A stretch of 64,000 bases of DNA from Rheinheimera faecalis (GTDB lineage: Bacteria > Pseudomonadota > Gammaproteobacteria > Enterobacterales > Alteromonadaceae), in contig NZ_JAJOYT010000001.1 of NCBI RefSeq assembly GCF_021290965.1, forward strand, positions 62,001-126,000. The letters run 5' to 3'. Below are positions 16,006 through 26,100 of this stretch, one piece after another. The position numbers and the translations under genes are program-made. The first letter of the stretch is position 1. Each line of letters opens with the position of its first letter. The notes under the pieces were generated by a model that was not told the origin of the DNA, made no database searches, and saw only the letters and a list, made by a program, of their open reading frames with translations.

Positions 16006-16806
16006 TTACTGCGGTAATCTGGAAGCAGGCGCAGGCAAACTAAACTGATACTCGGCCAGTTGATAACGCTTAACTATGCGACCGAGTTCGCCGTTGTCGT
16101 ATAAGTGCTGCCAGGCTTTGGCCAGTTGCTCTAAACGCTCTGGGCTTAGCGTGTGGCGGTTAAAACCAAAATACACAGGGCTTTGATAGACCTCAAACAA
16201 AGGTTCTAAACCGACTGTCGACAAGCCAGCCTGCTTTTTCCAGTAGTGATAAGCCACTATATCTTCCAGCACACCATGCACACGACCATTCAGTAGCAGC
16301 GCCTGCTTATCTTCATTGCCACGAATAAATACAAAGCGGGTGCGGTTTTTTGCATCGTTTAAAATACTGTCCAGCTCATCGCCATAATAAGCGCCATTGA
16401 GTAAAGCGATAATGCCCGATGTGCCGCTGCGCTTGAGTTGTGTCAGATTGGTTAAAGCCGGGAAAGCCTCTGTTTTACCCACCAGATAAATAACTTCCTG
16501 CTGATGTGGACCAATAAAAACAAATTGTTGACTGCGCTCGGCGTTGTAACTTAAGTGGCTTAATACATCCAACTCGCCTTGTTCGATCAACTTTAACGAC
16601 CTCAGCCAGGGGCTATGGATAAACTCCAGACTACAACCCACTTCCTTTGCCAGACGGGTTAGCAACTCCACATTCAGACCGCTCCAACTTTTATCCTGCT
16701 GAATAATGTAAGGCGCAAAGCTGGTTTCAATGCCCATACGCAAGGTGCAGCTTTCAGAGCGGAAACTCAGCAGTAAACAGACTATGGCGGCAAGAAAAAG
16801 CTTCAT
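16006..16806 (-). CDS. Periplasmic solute-binding protein (SBP_bac_3 type), no permease nearby
   Basis: A 266-residue exported protein. The signal peptide is about residues 1-19 (MKLFLAAIVCLLLSFRSES). The mature part begins CTLRMGIETSFAPYIIQQDK, the usual start of the family-3 amino-acid-binding fold. GLNVELLTRLAKEVGC and SPWLRSLKLIEQGELDVL follow. Many Alteromonadales and Vibrio carry such proteins without ABC transporter partners, and none is adjacent here, so sensing or scavenging rather than transport is possible. It is divergent from the exported methyltransferase gene across a 189-bp region holding a 9-bp inverted repeat. Confidence 0.85.
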   Translation of the reverse strand: MKLFLAAIVCLLLSFRSESCTLRMGIETSFAPYIIQQDKSWSGLNVELLTRLAKEVGCSLEFIHSPWLRSLKLIEQGELDVLSHLSYNAERSQQFVFIGPHQQEVIYLVGKTEAFPALTNLTQLKRSGTSGIIALLNGAYYGDELDSILNDAKNRTRFVFIRGNEDKQALLLNGRVHGVLEDIVAYHYWKKQAGLSTVGLEPLFEVYQSPVYFGFNRHTLSPERLEQLAKAWQHLYDNGELGRIVKRYQLAEYQFSLPAPASRLPQ

Positions 16807-16831
16807 AAAGCCCTTAATAACGCAGCGAAGG

Positions 16832-16884
16832 TATAACTGAACTATATACGCAGCGGCGTAAGCTTGCCTGACAAATCAGTTATA
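16832..16884. promoter_or_regulatory. Spaced inverted repeat in a divergent promoter region
   Basis: TATAACTGA (16832-16840) and its exact complement TCAGTTATA (16876-16884) are separated by 35 bp, roughly four helical turns centre to centre. They lie between two divergently transcribed exported-protein genes. They may be two half-sites for one regulator acting on both promoters. The evidence is sequence symmetry only. Confidence 0.4.
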
Positions 16885-16995
16885 TAGGGACAGGGTTTTA
16901 TCCGGATCCTTATTCAATTACTTTTAAAAACAAACAAATACAGTTACCTTTTATCCAGGTTTTTGAACAACTCTCTGTTATAGAAGGAATTGGTA

Positions 16996-17823
16996 ATGCT
17001 GACTAAAGTACTAGGTTTGAGTATGTTTCTGCTGTTAAGCCAAAGCAGTTTTGCCGCCACTACTGACGCTGGCATCAGTATCAGTCAGGCTTTGCAACAT
17101 GAAGCCCGCACTGCAGAAAATAAAAAACGTGACGCTGCACGCAAACCAGAACAAACGCTGGCATTTTTTGAAGTGACGCCACAAAGCACAGTAGTGGAAG
17201 TCTGGCCTGGTTCTGGTTGGTATACCGAAATTTTAGCGCCGCTACTGGCCGAAAAAGGCAAACTCTACGCCGCCCATTATTCCGATAAGTTCACTTTTCT
17301 AAGCGCTGACTATATGCAAAAAGGCCGTGCAGAATACAAAGCAAAACTTGCATCGCACCCCATCTATAAAAATGTCACAGTGACCGACTTTGCACCTTTG
17401 GCGGATATAGCCATAGCGCCAGCAGGCAGTGTGGATCTGGTGCTGTCTATCCGCAATCAGCTCTATCTATTTGATGGCGAAACCTCGTTAAAACATGCGT
17501 TAGACAACTTTTACAAAGCGTTAAAACCAGGTGGTGTTTTAGGAGTAGTAGCGCCGCGCTTGCCAGACAATATGCTCAATACAGACTGGAAAAAAACCGG
17601 TTATGTACCGGAGCAGTTATGGTTAAAACTGGCCAAAGAAGTCGGATTCAGCTTCGAAGATCGCGACGATATGCTGCTGAATCCAAAAGACACCGCCGAT
17701 CACCCATCAGGCATTTGGTCATTACCACCCACTATGGCCGGAACTGAAGAAGAAAAAGCTAAGCATCTGGCTATTGGCGAAGTAAACCAAATGGTGCTGA
17801 AGTTTAGAAAGCCAAGGGAGTAA
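16996..17823 (+). CDS. Exported class I SAM-dependent methyltransferase-like protein
   Basis: A 275-residue protein with a clear signal peptide (MLTKVLGLSMFLLLSQSSFA, predicted cut before Ala21) and a Rossmann methyltransferase-like domain. Motif I is VVEVWPGSGWYTEIL near 64-78. Further conserved segments are VDLVLSIRNQLYL and LKPGGVLGVVAPR near 175-187. The family resembles COG4798 predicted methyltransferases, some of which also carry signal peptides. SAM is cytosolic, so an exported enzyme is puzzling. I use ATG 16996 with AAGGA at 16984-16988. A TTG at 16990 is the only nearby alternative. Confidence 0.85.
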   Translation: MLTKVLGLSMFLLLSQSSFAATTDAGISISQALQHEARTAENKKRDAARKPEQTLAFFEVTPQSTVVEVWPGSGWYTEILAPLLAEKGKLYAAHYSDKFTFLSADYMQKGRAEYKAKLASHPIYKNVTVTDFAPLADIAIAPAGSVDLVLSIRNQLYLFDGETSLKHALDNFYKALKPGGVLGVVAPRLPDNMLNTDWKKTGYVPEQLWLKLAKEVGFSFEDRDDMLLNPKDTADHPSGIWSLPPTMAGTEEEKAKHLAIGEVNQMVLKFRKPRE

Positions 17824-17893
17824 TGGGGTCTGAGTGGTTGTGCTCGTTGTAGGTTGCACTCGCTGCAAAGCGGCTAACGCTAAAGGGGTAGGT

Positions 17894-18011
17894 TTAGCCA
17901 TAAACAGCTAATTCTCTATTTTTAGCCAAAAAAGGCTAACCCTCTATTTTATTTAATTCCTTTAATTAGCCAAAAATAGCTAAATTTGATTTTTTAGCTA
18001 AAAATGGCTAA
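17894..18011. repeat. Four 18-bp inverted repeats upstream of the SatD-like gene (operator array)
   Basis: Four copies of TTAGCY-N6(A-rich)-RGCTAA lie at 17894-17911, 17922-17939 (a perfect inverted repeat), 17966-17983 and 17994-18011. Start-to-start spacings are 28, 44 and 28 bp. A fifth half-site TTAGCC is at 18051-18056, inside the start of the SatD-like gene. The regular size and spacing point to a multi-site operator, most simply for the helix-turn-helix of the SatD-like protein itself. They do not look like CRISPR repeats because spacers are short, uneven and AT-rich. Confidence 0.75.
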
Positions 18012-18043
18012 ATTTGTATCTGGATGTAAAAAGGAGTCTTAAT

Positions 18044-18694
18044 GTGGAGCTTAGCCATAAACCTATCGCAGTGATCAGCGGGGACATTGTTAACTCAACT
18101 AAGTTAACCTCTGAGCAGTTTGAAAAACTACTTAAACGAATCAAAGATATTCAAAAATGGATCAGCGTAGGGAATTCATCAAATGCGCACAGTATTGAGC
18201 GTGGTGATGAGTTTCAGTCCGTGGTACATGATATTGAATGCGCTCTGAGATACACCATCATTTATCGAACTGGTATTAAAGCGCTTGGCAAAGAATTTGA
18301 TAGTCGCATTAGCTTTGCTATTGCTTCTAATGCAGATCTGCGTGAGTCGGTCTCTGAATCAATGGGCAAAGCATTTGTTCTTTCTGGCCGTGGATTAAAA
18401 GCCTTGAAGAGCGACAAGTTGGTTTTTAACTCTGACCGCTTTGAGCTAACTGAACACTTTGATTTGCTCTTTAAATATCTTGACAGACAACTCACTGAAT
18501 TAACCTCGCGCCAATGTGAGGTCATGCTTCCGATGCTCCAATCAAATGAAGGTTTGTCGATTAATGAGTTAGCAGAAAGGCTTGATGTTGCTAACGCTAC
18601 TGCCAGTAAGTCACTTAAAGCTTCAGGTTGGCCGCTGATCAGTGAACTGAATTGGCGATTTATCAACCAGGTGGCGGGGCTCAAGTATGTCTGA
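18044..18694 (+). CDS. SatD-family protein: cyclase-like N-domain plus HTH
   Basis: A 216-residue protein resembling the SatD family. The N-terminal part has ISGDIVNSTK (11-20; Asp14) and ERGDEFQ (52-58; Asp55). Their pattern and spacing recall the metal-binding FxDIxxST and GDxF motifs of class III nucleotide cyclases, although the second motif is closer than usual. SGRGLKALK (114-122) is another SatD-type motif. The C-terminus has a helix-turn-helix, LSINELAERLDVANATASKS (171-190). I choose GTG 18044 because AAGGAG (18031-18036) is 7 bp upstream. A TTG at 18014 has no such site. It overlaps the next gene by 8 bp. Codon use is more AT-rich than in the neighbours. Function is unknown. Confidence 0.75.
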   Translation: MELSHKPIAVISGDIVNSTKLTSEQFEKLLKRIKDIQKWISVGNSSNAHSIERGDEFQSVVHDIECALRYTIIYRTGIKALGKEFDSRISFAIASNADLRESVSESMGKAFVLSGRGLKALKSDKLVFNSDRFELTEHFDLLFKYLDRQLTELTSRQCEVMLPMLQSNEGLSINELAERLDVANATASKSLKASGWPLISELNWRFINQVAGLKYV

Positions 18695-19451
18695 TTTTTT
18701 TAGTGTTCTAATCCCCTTCATGTTGATGCATATCATCTGCGACTTTTACTTGCAACCAAAGCTATGGGTAGAAGCCAAAAAAACGAACACTTATCGCTCA
18801 CCTGAGTTATACCTTCACTCTCTACTACATGGTGTTGTTTCATTAATTCCCGCAGTGATCCTAGCTGTTGACTGGCGCTCAGCTGCTTGCTTGGTTGTTA
18901 TAGTTGCAGTAAGTCATTTTATTATCGATCTGTGGAAAGTAACGACACCACGTGGTGAGAAATTTTCCTATTTTGTTATTGACCAGACTTTGCATCTGTC
19001 GATATTAGCGGTCATTGCTTTTCATATAACAGACAATGTAACGATTGAAGCAGTGCTAAAACATGAGAACTTCCCGGATGCAGTGATGCTGCTTTTTGGT
19101 TACCTTCTCATTCTCAAACCAACATCAATTGTGATTGCCAGCATCTTAAAAAAGTATCCAATATCAGGTAGCGGTGGAGACGATACTACTCAAGTCAGTG
19201 GTATTGTCGCTGGTGGTGAGTTGATTGGTTATTTAGAGCGCTTGTTAATACTGACTTTTACCCTTGTTGGCAGTTATGAAGCAGTGGGCTTTGTATTGGC
19301 AGCCAAGTCAATATTTAGATTTGGTGAATTGAACAAAACAAACGACCGAAGCATGACTGAGTATGTGTTGATTGGATCATTGGTATCGGTGGTGATCACA
19401 ACATTAGTGGGAGCCTTATTGTCATTTGGTTTGGAGGTAAAAATTAAGTAG
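18687..19451 (+). CDS. DUF3307-like polytopic membrane protein
   Basis: A 254-residue inner-membrane protein with about six to seven hydrophobic helices. Conserved polar residues sit inside helices: HIICDFYLQ (about 15-23), HSLLHGV (about 44-50) and SHFIIDLWK (about 77-85). This His/Asp pattern is typical of DUF3307 and suggests metal binding or an intramembrane active site. The ATG overlaps the end of the SatD-like gene by 8 bp, so the two proteins are almost certainly made together. SatD-like and DUF3307-like genes are, to my recollection, often paired, which supports a functional unit. The biochemical role is unknown. Confidence 0.75.
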   Translation: MSDFFSVLIPFMLMHIICDFYLQPKLWVEAKKTNTYRSPELYLHSLLHGVVSLIPAVILAVDWRSAACLVVIVAVSHFIIDLWKVTTPRGEKFSYFVIDQTLHLSILAVIAFHITDNVTIEAVLKHENFPDAVMLLFGYLLILKPTSIVIASILKKYPISGSGGDDTTQVSGIVAGGELIGYLERLLILTFTLVGSYEAVGFVLAAKSIFRFGELNKTNDRSMTEYVLIGSLVSVVITTLVGALLSFGLEVKIK

Positions 19452-19709
19452 GCGAAAAGCTATTTGGCTCTTTATGGCTCAACGGCTCAATAAACTCAAA
19501 TTTAAGGGGTAGTTGTTTTCGGTATTTACCTTAGTTGTTTTTAGTCACATAACCTCATTATCCTGGGTTATATGAGCTGTTTTTACAAACCCGCCTGCGA
19601 CAACCTTAGATTTCCAACAAAACCCAATAGGCGTATGCAACTCACTGTGGCAAAATCAGTTTTATAGCTTAAACAGCAAACTAATAAAGACTAACGGAGT
19701 ACTGTCGCA

Positions 19710-22700
19710 TTGGCACTTGAGCCTGGTTTTTTAGTGATCCATTCCAATCAGCTGGAGCAGCTGCGGGCGCTTTTGGTGCAGTTTTGTCAGCGTTATCCGC
19801 TCTCTCCATTAGAGCTGGAGCAGGTGCTGGTGCAAAGCAACGGTATAGCGCAGTGGCTGAAACTGGCTTTTGCCGCGTCCCCTGATGAAGCCGATCCTTT
19901 TGCCCGTGGTTTGGGGATAGCTGCTGCTATGCAGGTGCAGTTGCCTGGCCGTTTTATCTGGAGCATGTATCAGCTGGCGCTGCCGGAGCAGCAACTTCCT
20001 GATTTATCTGTGTTTAGCAAAGACAGTTTGCGCTGGCGTATTTTCCGTTTATTGCCTTCTTTAGTAGCGCAAGATGAATTTGAGCTGCTGCGCCGTTTTA
20101 TCAGTGACGATAAAGACCAGCAAAAACGCTCACAGCTAGCGCTGAAACTGGCAGATTTATTTGACCAGTATCAGGTGTATCGCGCCGATTGGCTGGCTGA
20201 TTGGGCCAAGGGGTTGTATCGCTTAGCGCAAATGGATGGTGACGCTAAAGCTATGCAGGATGATCAGCTGTGGCAAGCCAAACTCTGGCAGGCGATTTTG
20301 GCTGAGCTGCCAGCAGAACAGCAGCAACAAAGCCGCTTTTCGTTGCATCAGGCCTTTTTACAGCAAGTAAAAAGCTGGAAAAAAGCGCCAAAGAATTTAC
20401 CACGCCGGGTCATTATTTTTGGTATCTCGTCTTTACCCCAACAAATGCTGGAAGTATTGTCGGCACTGGCGCCTTATTGCCAGATTTTGTTAGCGGTATT
20501 AAACCCTTGTCAGTTGTATTGGGCTGATATTATTGCCGAAAAAGACAAAGTTAAAGCAGCGCAAAAACGCCAGCCACAAAAGGCAGGTTTTTTACCTTTT
20601 GCCAGTGCCGAGCAGTTATCAGGCCAGGCGCAGCCTTTGCTGGCGGCCTGGGGAAAGCAGGGGCGGGATTATATTCGCTTGCTGGATCAGTTTGACGAAA
20701 CTGCCGCTCATAAAGAGCTGTTTGCTCATCAAAAAGTCGATTTATTTGAAAGCCCCAACACCAGTCATTTATTAGGTCAGTTGCAGGACGATATTTTGCA
20801 GCTGCGATCCATCACTGAAACCCAAAGCCAATGGCCAGCTTTAACAGCTGAAGCGGCGCGCAGCATCAGCTTTCAAAAAGCCCATAGCCCACTTCGCGAA
20901 GTGGAAATTCTGCATGATCATCTGCTGAGGCTCTTTGTGCAAAACCCGGAGCTTGGCGCCAAAGATGTGATGGTGATGGTGCCGGACATTAATTTGTACG
21001 CGCCTTTAATTGAAGCTGTTTTTGGCAAAGTGCCAATGGGCGATTTGCGGTATATCCCTTACAGTATTTCCGATCAAAACAGCAAAAAGCAGCAGCCGTT
21101 ATTACAGGCTTTAGAAGTGCTGTTAAGCCCCGAGCAACAACGCTTAAACGCCAGTACTGTCTTCGATATGCTGGATATCAGCGCCTTGCAGCAGCGTTTT
21201 GGTTTAAAAGCAGCGGCTTTACCCAAAATTAAACAGTGGATTGAAGGGGCTGGTATTCGCTGGGGGCTGGATCAGCAGCATCGTCAGCAACTGGGTTTAC
21301 AGCATGGTTTTGAGCAAAACAGCTGGCTCTTTGGTATCCGCCGTATGCTGCTGGGTTATGTGGCGGGCGACACAGCGCCATGGCAAGGCATTGCGCCTTA
21401 TGCCGATGTGGCAGGATTAGAAGCAGCCGAACTTGGTCCTGTGCTGGTGCTACTGCAAAAGATTAACGAGCTATGGCAACAACTTGCAGTAAAACGTAGC
21501 CCAGCCGATTGGCATTTGCTTTTTACCCAGCTGTTGCAGGACTTTTTTGCGCCCGACGAGCTGGAAAGTCAGCAGCTGGTGCAGCAGTTACAACAGCAAC
21601 TGCAAAGCTGGCTCGACAACACCACAGGCGCTGAACTTAAAGAAGAGTTAAGTTTACAAATCGCCCGTCAGACTTTGTTAGAACCTATGCAGGCCGGTGG
21701 TTTGCAGCAGAAGTTTTTTAGTGGTCGTGTTAATTTCGCCACTTTGCTGCCGATGCGCTCTATTCCTTTTGCGGTGATTTGTTTGCTCGGCATGAACGAT
21801 GGCGCTTATCCACGAGCGCAGCAGCGGCAGGACTTTGATTTAATGGCGCTGGATTATCGCAGTGGCGACCGTTCGCGCCGTGACGATGACCGCTATTTAT
21901 TGCTCGAAGCTTTATTGTCGGCCCGCCAGCAGTTTTATATCAGCTGGGTAGGTTTTAGCGTCTTTGATAACAGCGCCCGCGCGCCTTCAGTGCTGGTCAG
22001 TCAGCTGCGTGATCATTTGTCTACAGGCTGGGCTATGCAGGATGGTTCTGATCTTTTAGAGCAAATCACCTTTGAGCATCCGTTGCAGCCTTTTAGCTGT
22101 CGTTACCGTGAAGCAGGATCTGGCCTTGTCAGCTATCAGCAGGAATGGGCCAGCTTGCATCAAAAAGCCGCAGCTGCAGAGCAGGGCGAGGCACTTGAAA
22201 AGCTTACCGATTTACACTGGACTTTAAAACAAGCCAGCGATTTTATGCGTGAGCCAGTGCGGTTCTTTTTTAATGAACGCTTAAAAGTACGACTGGAATT
22301 GCCGGAACTGGCCAGTATTAACGATGAAGTCTTTGCTTTGGATCCGCTGGAACGCTGGCAAATGCAGCAGCAGTTGGTAGCGGAGCTCAAACGTAGTGTT
22401 GAACAAAGCCAATACGGACAACAAAACTGGCAACAACAGACGGAACAGCAGCTGGAGTTATTCCGCCTGCAAGGCCGATTGGCTGTGGGTTCTGGCGCTG
22501 CGTTAATGCAACAGGACTTGGTGGCAGGGCTTGAAGAACTGGCCGCTGGGTATCAGGATTTTTTAAGTGCTTTTCCAACAGCGGACACAGGTTTTTATCC
22601 GCTGCGTTTTGTTTGTCAGCAGGGTGAGCTGGTTGAGCATTTAACAGGTTTTAGGCGCAGTAGCGACAACTCGGCTTTGGCTTATGCCGAGCTATTGCCT

Positions 22701-23180
22701 GTTGCCCTGATCAAAGACCGAAGCATCAACTGGCGGCATTTAGTTGCGCCTTATTTGAAGCTGCTTTTATGCTGTGCCAGCGGTTTGCCGCTTACGCTTT
22801 ATGTGCTCTCCAGAGTGGGTCAATTGGTGCTGCAACCTATTGAAAAACAACAGGCGCAAACGCAGCTCACTCAGATCCTACAGCTGATGCAACAAGGCTT
22901 ATCAGCACCTTTGGCTCTGGAATTTAATGTCGGTATTGAATTAGTGAAACAGCTGGAAAAAGGTGCAGCTTTGGATGACAAGTTGCTATCTAAGCTGGAG
23001 CGTGTGTACGTGGGCGATGACTTCAATGCAGGAGCATTACAGCGTAGCCCTTATTTGCAGCGCGCTTTTGCGCAGTTTTATGCGCTTTGGCAAGAGGGCC
23101 AACTAGCAGATAACGCCAGCGCTTTATATGGGCCATTACTCGCCGTGAGCTATACAAATAGCTGCGAGGTGTCGGCATGA
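19710..23180 (+). CDS. recC: Exodeoxyribonuclease V gamma subunit RecC
   Basis: A 1156-residue subunit of the RecBCD helicase-nuclease, slightly longer than E. coli RecC (1122 aa). It has the inactivated helicase fold that splits DNA strands and reads Chi. Family segments include VQSNGIAQWLKLAFA (about 46-60), the IFGISSLPQQMLEVL block, the LLPMRSIPFAVICLLGMNDG region (about 684-703), and DRSRRDDDRYLLLEALLSAR. The frame opens with TTG at 19710, about 10 bp after CGGAG. No upstream ATG is in frame. The stop overlaps the recB start by 4 bp. No ptrA lies between recC and recB. Confidence 0.96.
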   Translation: MALEPGFLVIHSNQLEQLRALLVQFCQRYPLSPLELEQVLVQSNGIAQWLKLAFAASPDEADPFARGLGIAAAMQVQLPGRFIWSMYQLALPEQQLPDLSVFSKDSLRWRIFRLLPSLVAQDEFELLRRFISDDKDQQKRSQLALKLADLFDQYQVYRADWLADWAKGLYRLAQMDGDAKAMQDDQLWQAKLWQAILAELPAEQQQQSRFSLHQAFLQQVKSWKKAPKNLPRRVIIFGISSLPQQMLEVLSALAPYCQILLAVLNPCQLYWADIIAEKDKVKAAQKRQPQKAGFLPFASAEQLSGQAQPLLAAWGKQGRDYIRLLDQFDETAAHKELFAHQKVDLFESPNTSHLLGQLQDDILQLRSITETQSQWPALTAEAARSISFQKAHSPLREVEILHDHLLRLFVQNPELGAKDVMVMVPDINLYAPLIEAVFGKVPMGDLRYIPYSISDQNSKKQQPLLQALEVLLSPEQQRLNASTVFDMLDISALQQRFGLKAAALPKIKQWIEGAGIRWGLDQQHRQQLGLQHGFEQNSWLFGIRRMLLGYVAGDTAPWQGIAPYADVAGLEAAELGPVLVLLQKINELWQQLAVKRSPADWHLLFTQLLQDFFAPDELESQQLVQQLQQQLQSWLDNTTGAELKEELSLQIARQTLLEPMQAGGLQQKFFSGRVNFATLLPMRSIPFAVICLLGMNDGAYPRAQQRQDFDLMALDYRSGDRSRRDDDRYLLLEALLSARQQFYISWVGFSVFDNSARAPSVLVSQLRDHLSTGWAMQDGSDLLEQITFEHPLQPFSCRYREAGSGLVSYQQEWASLHQKAAAAEQGEALEKLTDLHWTLKQASDFMREPVRFFFNERLKVRLELPELASINDEVFALDPLERWQMQQQLVAELKRSVEQSQYGQQNWQQQTEQQLELFRLQGRLAVGSGAALMQQDLVAGLEELAAGYQDFLSAFPTADTGFYPLRFVCQQGELVEHLTGFRRSSDNSALAYAELLPVALIKDRSINWRHLVAPYLKLLLCCASGLPLTLYVLSRVGQLVLQPIEKQQAQTQLTQILQLMQQGLSAPLALEFNVGIELVKQLEKGAALDDKLLSKLERVYVGDDFNAGALQRSPYLQRAFAQFYALWQEGQLADNASALYGPLLAVSYTNSCEVSA

Positions 23181-26100
23181 GCACTGCTATAGCCAATCTG
23201 GATTTATTGTCCTTCCCGTTATCCGGCAGTCAGCTGATTGAAGCGAGCGCAGGTACGGGCAAAACCTTTACCATAGCGGCCTTGTATTTACGTTTGGTAT
23301 TGGGCCATGGCACCAGTAAAGCCTTATTACCGCCTGATATTTTGGTAGTTACTTTTACCGAAGCTGCAACCCAAGAGCTGACCGAACGTATAGGCCAGCG
23401 TTTAGCCGACGCCGCCCGTTATTTTCGTGAGCAAACAGGCTCTTTAAAAACAGATCAGGCGGATCCGTTTTTACAAAGTCTGCGCAGTGAATTTACCCCA
23501 GAGCAGTGGCCACATTGTGCCTATCAGCTGGAACTGGCTGTGCAGTATCTGGATGAAGCGGCCATTTCTACTATTCACGGCTGGTGTAATAAAGTGCTGG
23601 CCGAATTTGCGCTCTCCAGCGGTTATTTGTTTGAACAAAATCTGGTGACAGACGTCGAGCAGTTGCAACTGGATGTGATGCGGGATTACTGGCGTAATTT
23701 TTATTACCCTTTGCCACAAGAGCATATAGCCACAGTCTGGCAACAGCTGCAAAACCCAGAAACTTTGCGCAAAAAAATTCTGCCGCTAATCAGCCATTTG
23801 TCGTTATTTACAGAACCTGCGACACCTGCTGTGTTATTGCCTGAAGTGAAAACACAGCGTAAGCAAAAGTTGGCAGAGCTTAAAGCACCATGGAATAACT
23901 GGGTGAGCGAAATCCGGATTTTGCTGCATGGTGCTATTGAGCGAAAAGAGGTGGATGGCCGCAAATTGCAGGCGCGTTATCTCGATAGCTGGTTAGCAAA
24001 ATTAGTGGCCTGGATCAGCGATGCCGAAATGGTTGATCCGGATTTACAAACAGGCCAAAGCCGCTTAACGCCCCAAGGTTTAGCTGAAGTATTTAAAGAC
24101 AAGCCTGCACCCAATCATCCGGCTTTTGAGGCTATGGCAAAACTTGCGGCTGAACTGACGGCTTTGCCGGATCCGGAGCAGGATTTAGTGCTGCATGCCG
24201 CCTTTTGGTTTGCGCGGCGTTTCCATCAGTTGCAGTTAGAACGCTCTGAACTGGGGTTTGATGAGCTACTAAGCCGCTTGCAGCTGGCGCTGCAAAAAGA
24301 CCAGGGAGGCTTATTGGCCGAACGTTTACGGCGTAAATTCCCGTTGGCGCTTATCGATGAATTCCAGGATACCGATCCTGTGCAGTATCAGTTATTTGAT
24401 GCCATTTATCAGCTGAATCAAAACAGAACAGATTGCGGTATTTTACTGATAGGCGACCCAAAACAAGCGATTTACGCGTTTCGTGGTGCGGATATTTATA
24501 GTTATTTAGCCGCCAAACAAGCCACAGCAGGCAGGCATTTTCAACTGCCAAAAAACTTCCGTTCAACTCACGCCATGGTCAGCGCGGTCAACAGCTTATT
24601 TGGTTATGCCGAGCAGCGTGCTTTAGGGGCTTTTGTATTAGGCCGGCCAGATTTATTAAGTTTTTATCCGGTAGAGGCTGAAGGGCGGAAAGAGAGCTTT
24701 GTGGTGGAGCAAAACCCGGCCACAGCGCTGGAGTTTTGTATTAAAGAATCCCCCGATGGCAAGCCTTTTAGTAAAGCAGCCTGTTTAGCAGAAATGGCGC
24801 AGGCCTGTGCTGAGCAAATCGCGGTGTTTTTAACCGGCAGTGCTACAGGCAGTACAGGTTTTGTGAAAGAGGAGCAGTTCATTGCCCTTAAAACCAGCGA
24901 TATAGCGGTGCTGGTGAATAACCAGCAGGAAGCCAATGCCATTAAAAAAGCTCTGGCAGAGCGGGCGCTGGCTTCGGTGTATTTATCCGATAAAGGCGCT
25001 GTATTTGAAAGCCCGGTGGCGCTGGATTTATTGCTATGGCTTAGAGCATGCGCTGAGCCGCAACGTGAAGCTTTAGTGCGCTCGGCTTTATCGAGCTGGA
25101 GCTTATCGTTAAATTATTCTGAACTTGAACAGCTGCTGCAGGATGAACTGTTGTGGGAGCAACAACTGGCGCGTTTTGCCACTTATCAGCAACTCTGGCA
25201 ACAGCAAGGTGTGCTGGTTATGTTATGGCAGCTGATGCGTGATTTTGCGGTGGCTGAGTTTTTACAGCAGCAGCTATCAGGCGAAAGGCTCCTCACCGAT
25301 ATTCTGCATTTGGCAGAGCTTTTGCAACAACGCTCTATGGAGCTGGAAGGTCCGGCTGCGCTTATTCGTTATCTGGCTGAGCATTTGGCAGGGCAAGGTG
25401 ATTTGGCGGCTGAGCAGCAAAAACTGCGGTTAGAAAGCGACGAAGCCCTGATTAAAATTGTCACCATTCACAAATCCAAAGGCCTGGAATACCCGCTGGT
25501 ATTTTTGCCTTTTATCGCTTTAGCCCGCGCTGTCGATGCCGACAAAGGCCCTGTGACTTACCATCAGGACGGTGAACTAACGGTGGTGTTACAAGCGAAC
25601 GAGCAGCAAGCCCAACAAGCAGAGCGGGAACGTTTGGCCGAAGATATGCGCAAGCTTTATGTGGCCTTAACCCGCGCCCGACATTATTGCTGGGTTGGGC
25701 TGATGCCAGTCAAAGAGCAAAGTGCTATAGGTTACTTGTTATCTGATGATGCGCTGGTATCGCCTGTGGCTTTGCAGGAACAGTTATCGCCTTTACTGAC
25801 AAAGCCTGATATTCGCCTTGCCGACAACTTATCAGAGCAGCGAACTCAAGTCGCAGCACTGGATCAGCAGGTCGAGTTGTTGCCTTATGCCCAAATGAAC
25901 CGCTCAGTCAAAGAGCTGTGGTGGATAGCCAGTTACAGCGCTTTGCTGGAGCAACATCAGCATGACAGTAAAGCAGCAGAGTTGTTTCAGGAACTGCAGC
26001 AGGAACTGGCGCCAGAGCAATTGCAGGATGATATTGAAGCAGCAGAAGCAAAGGCTGTGACTCTGGCTCAGGGTTTTGTTCGTGGCAGTCAGGCCGGTAC

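Noticed and set aside
17894-18011. Possible CRISPR-like array
   Set aside because: Repeats are only 18 bp, spacers are 10-26 bp and uneven, and no cas genes are near. Operator sites explain it better.
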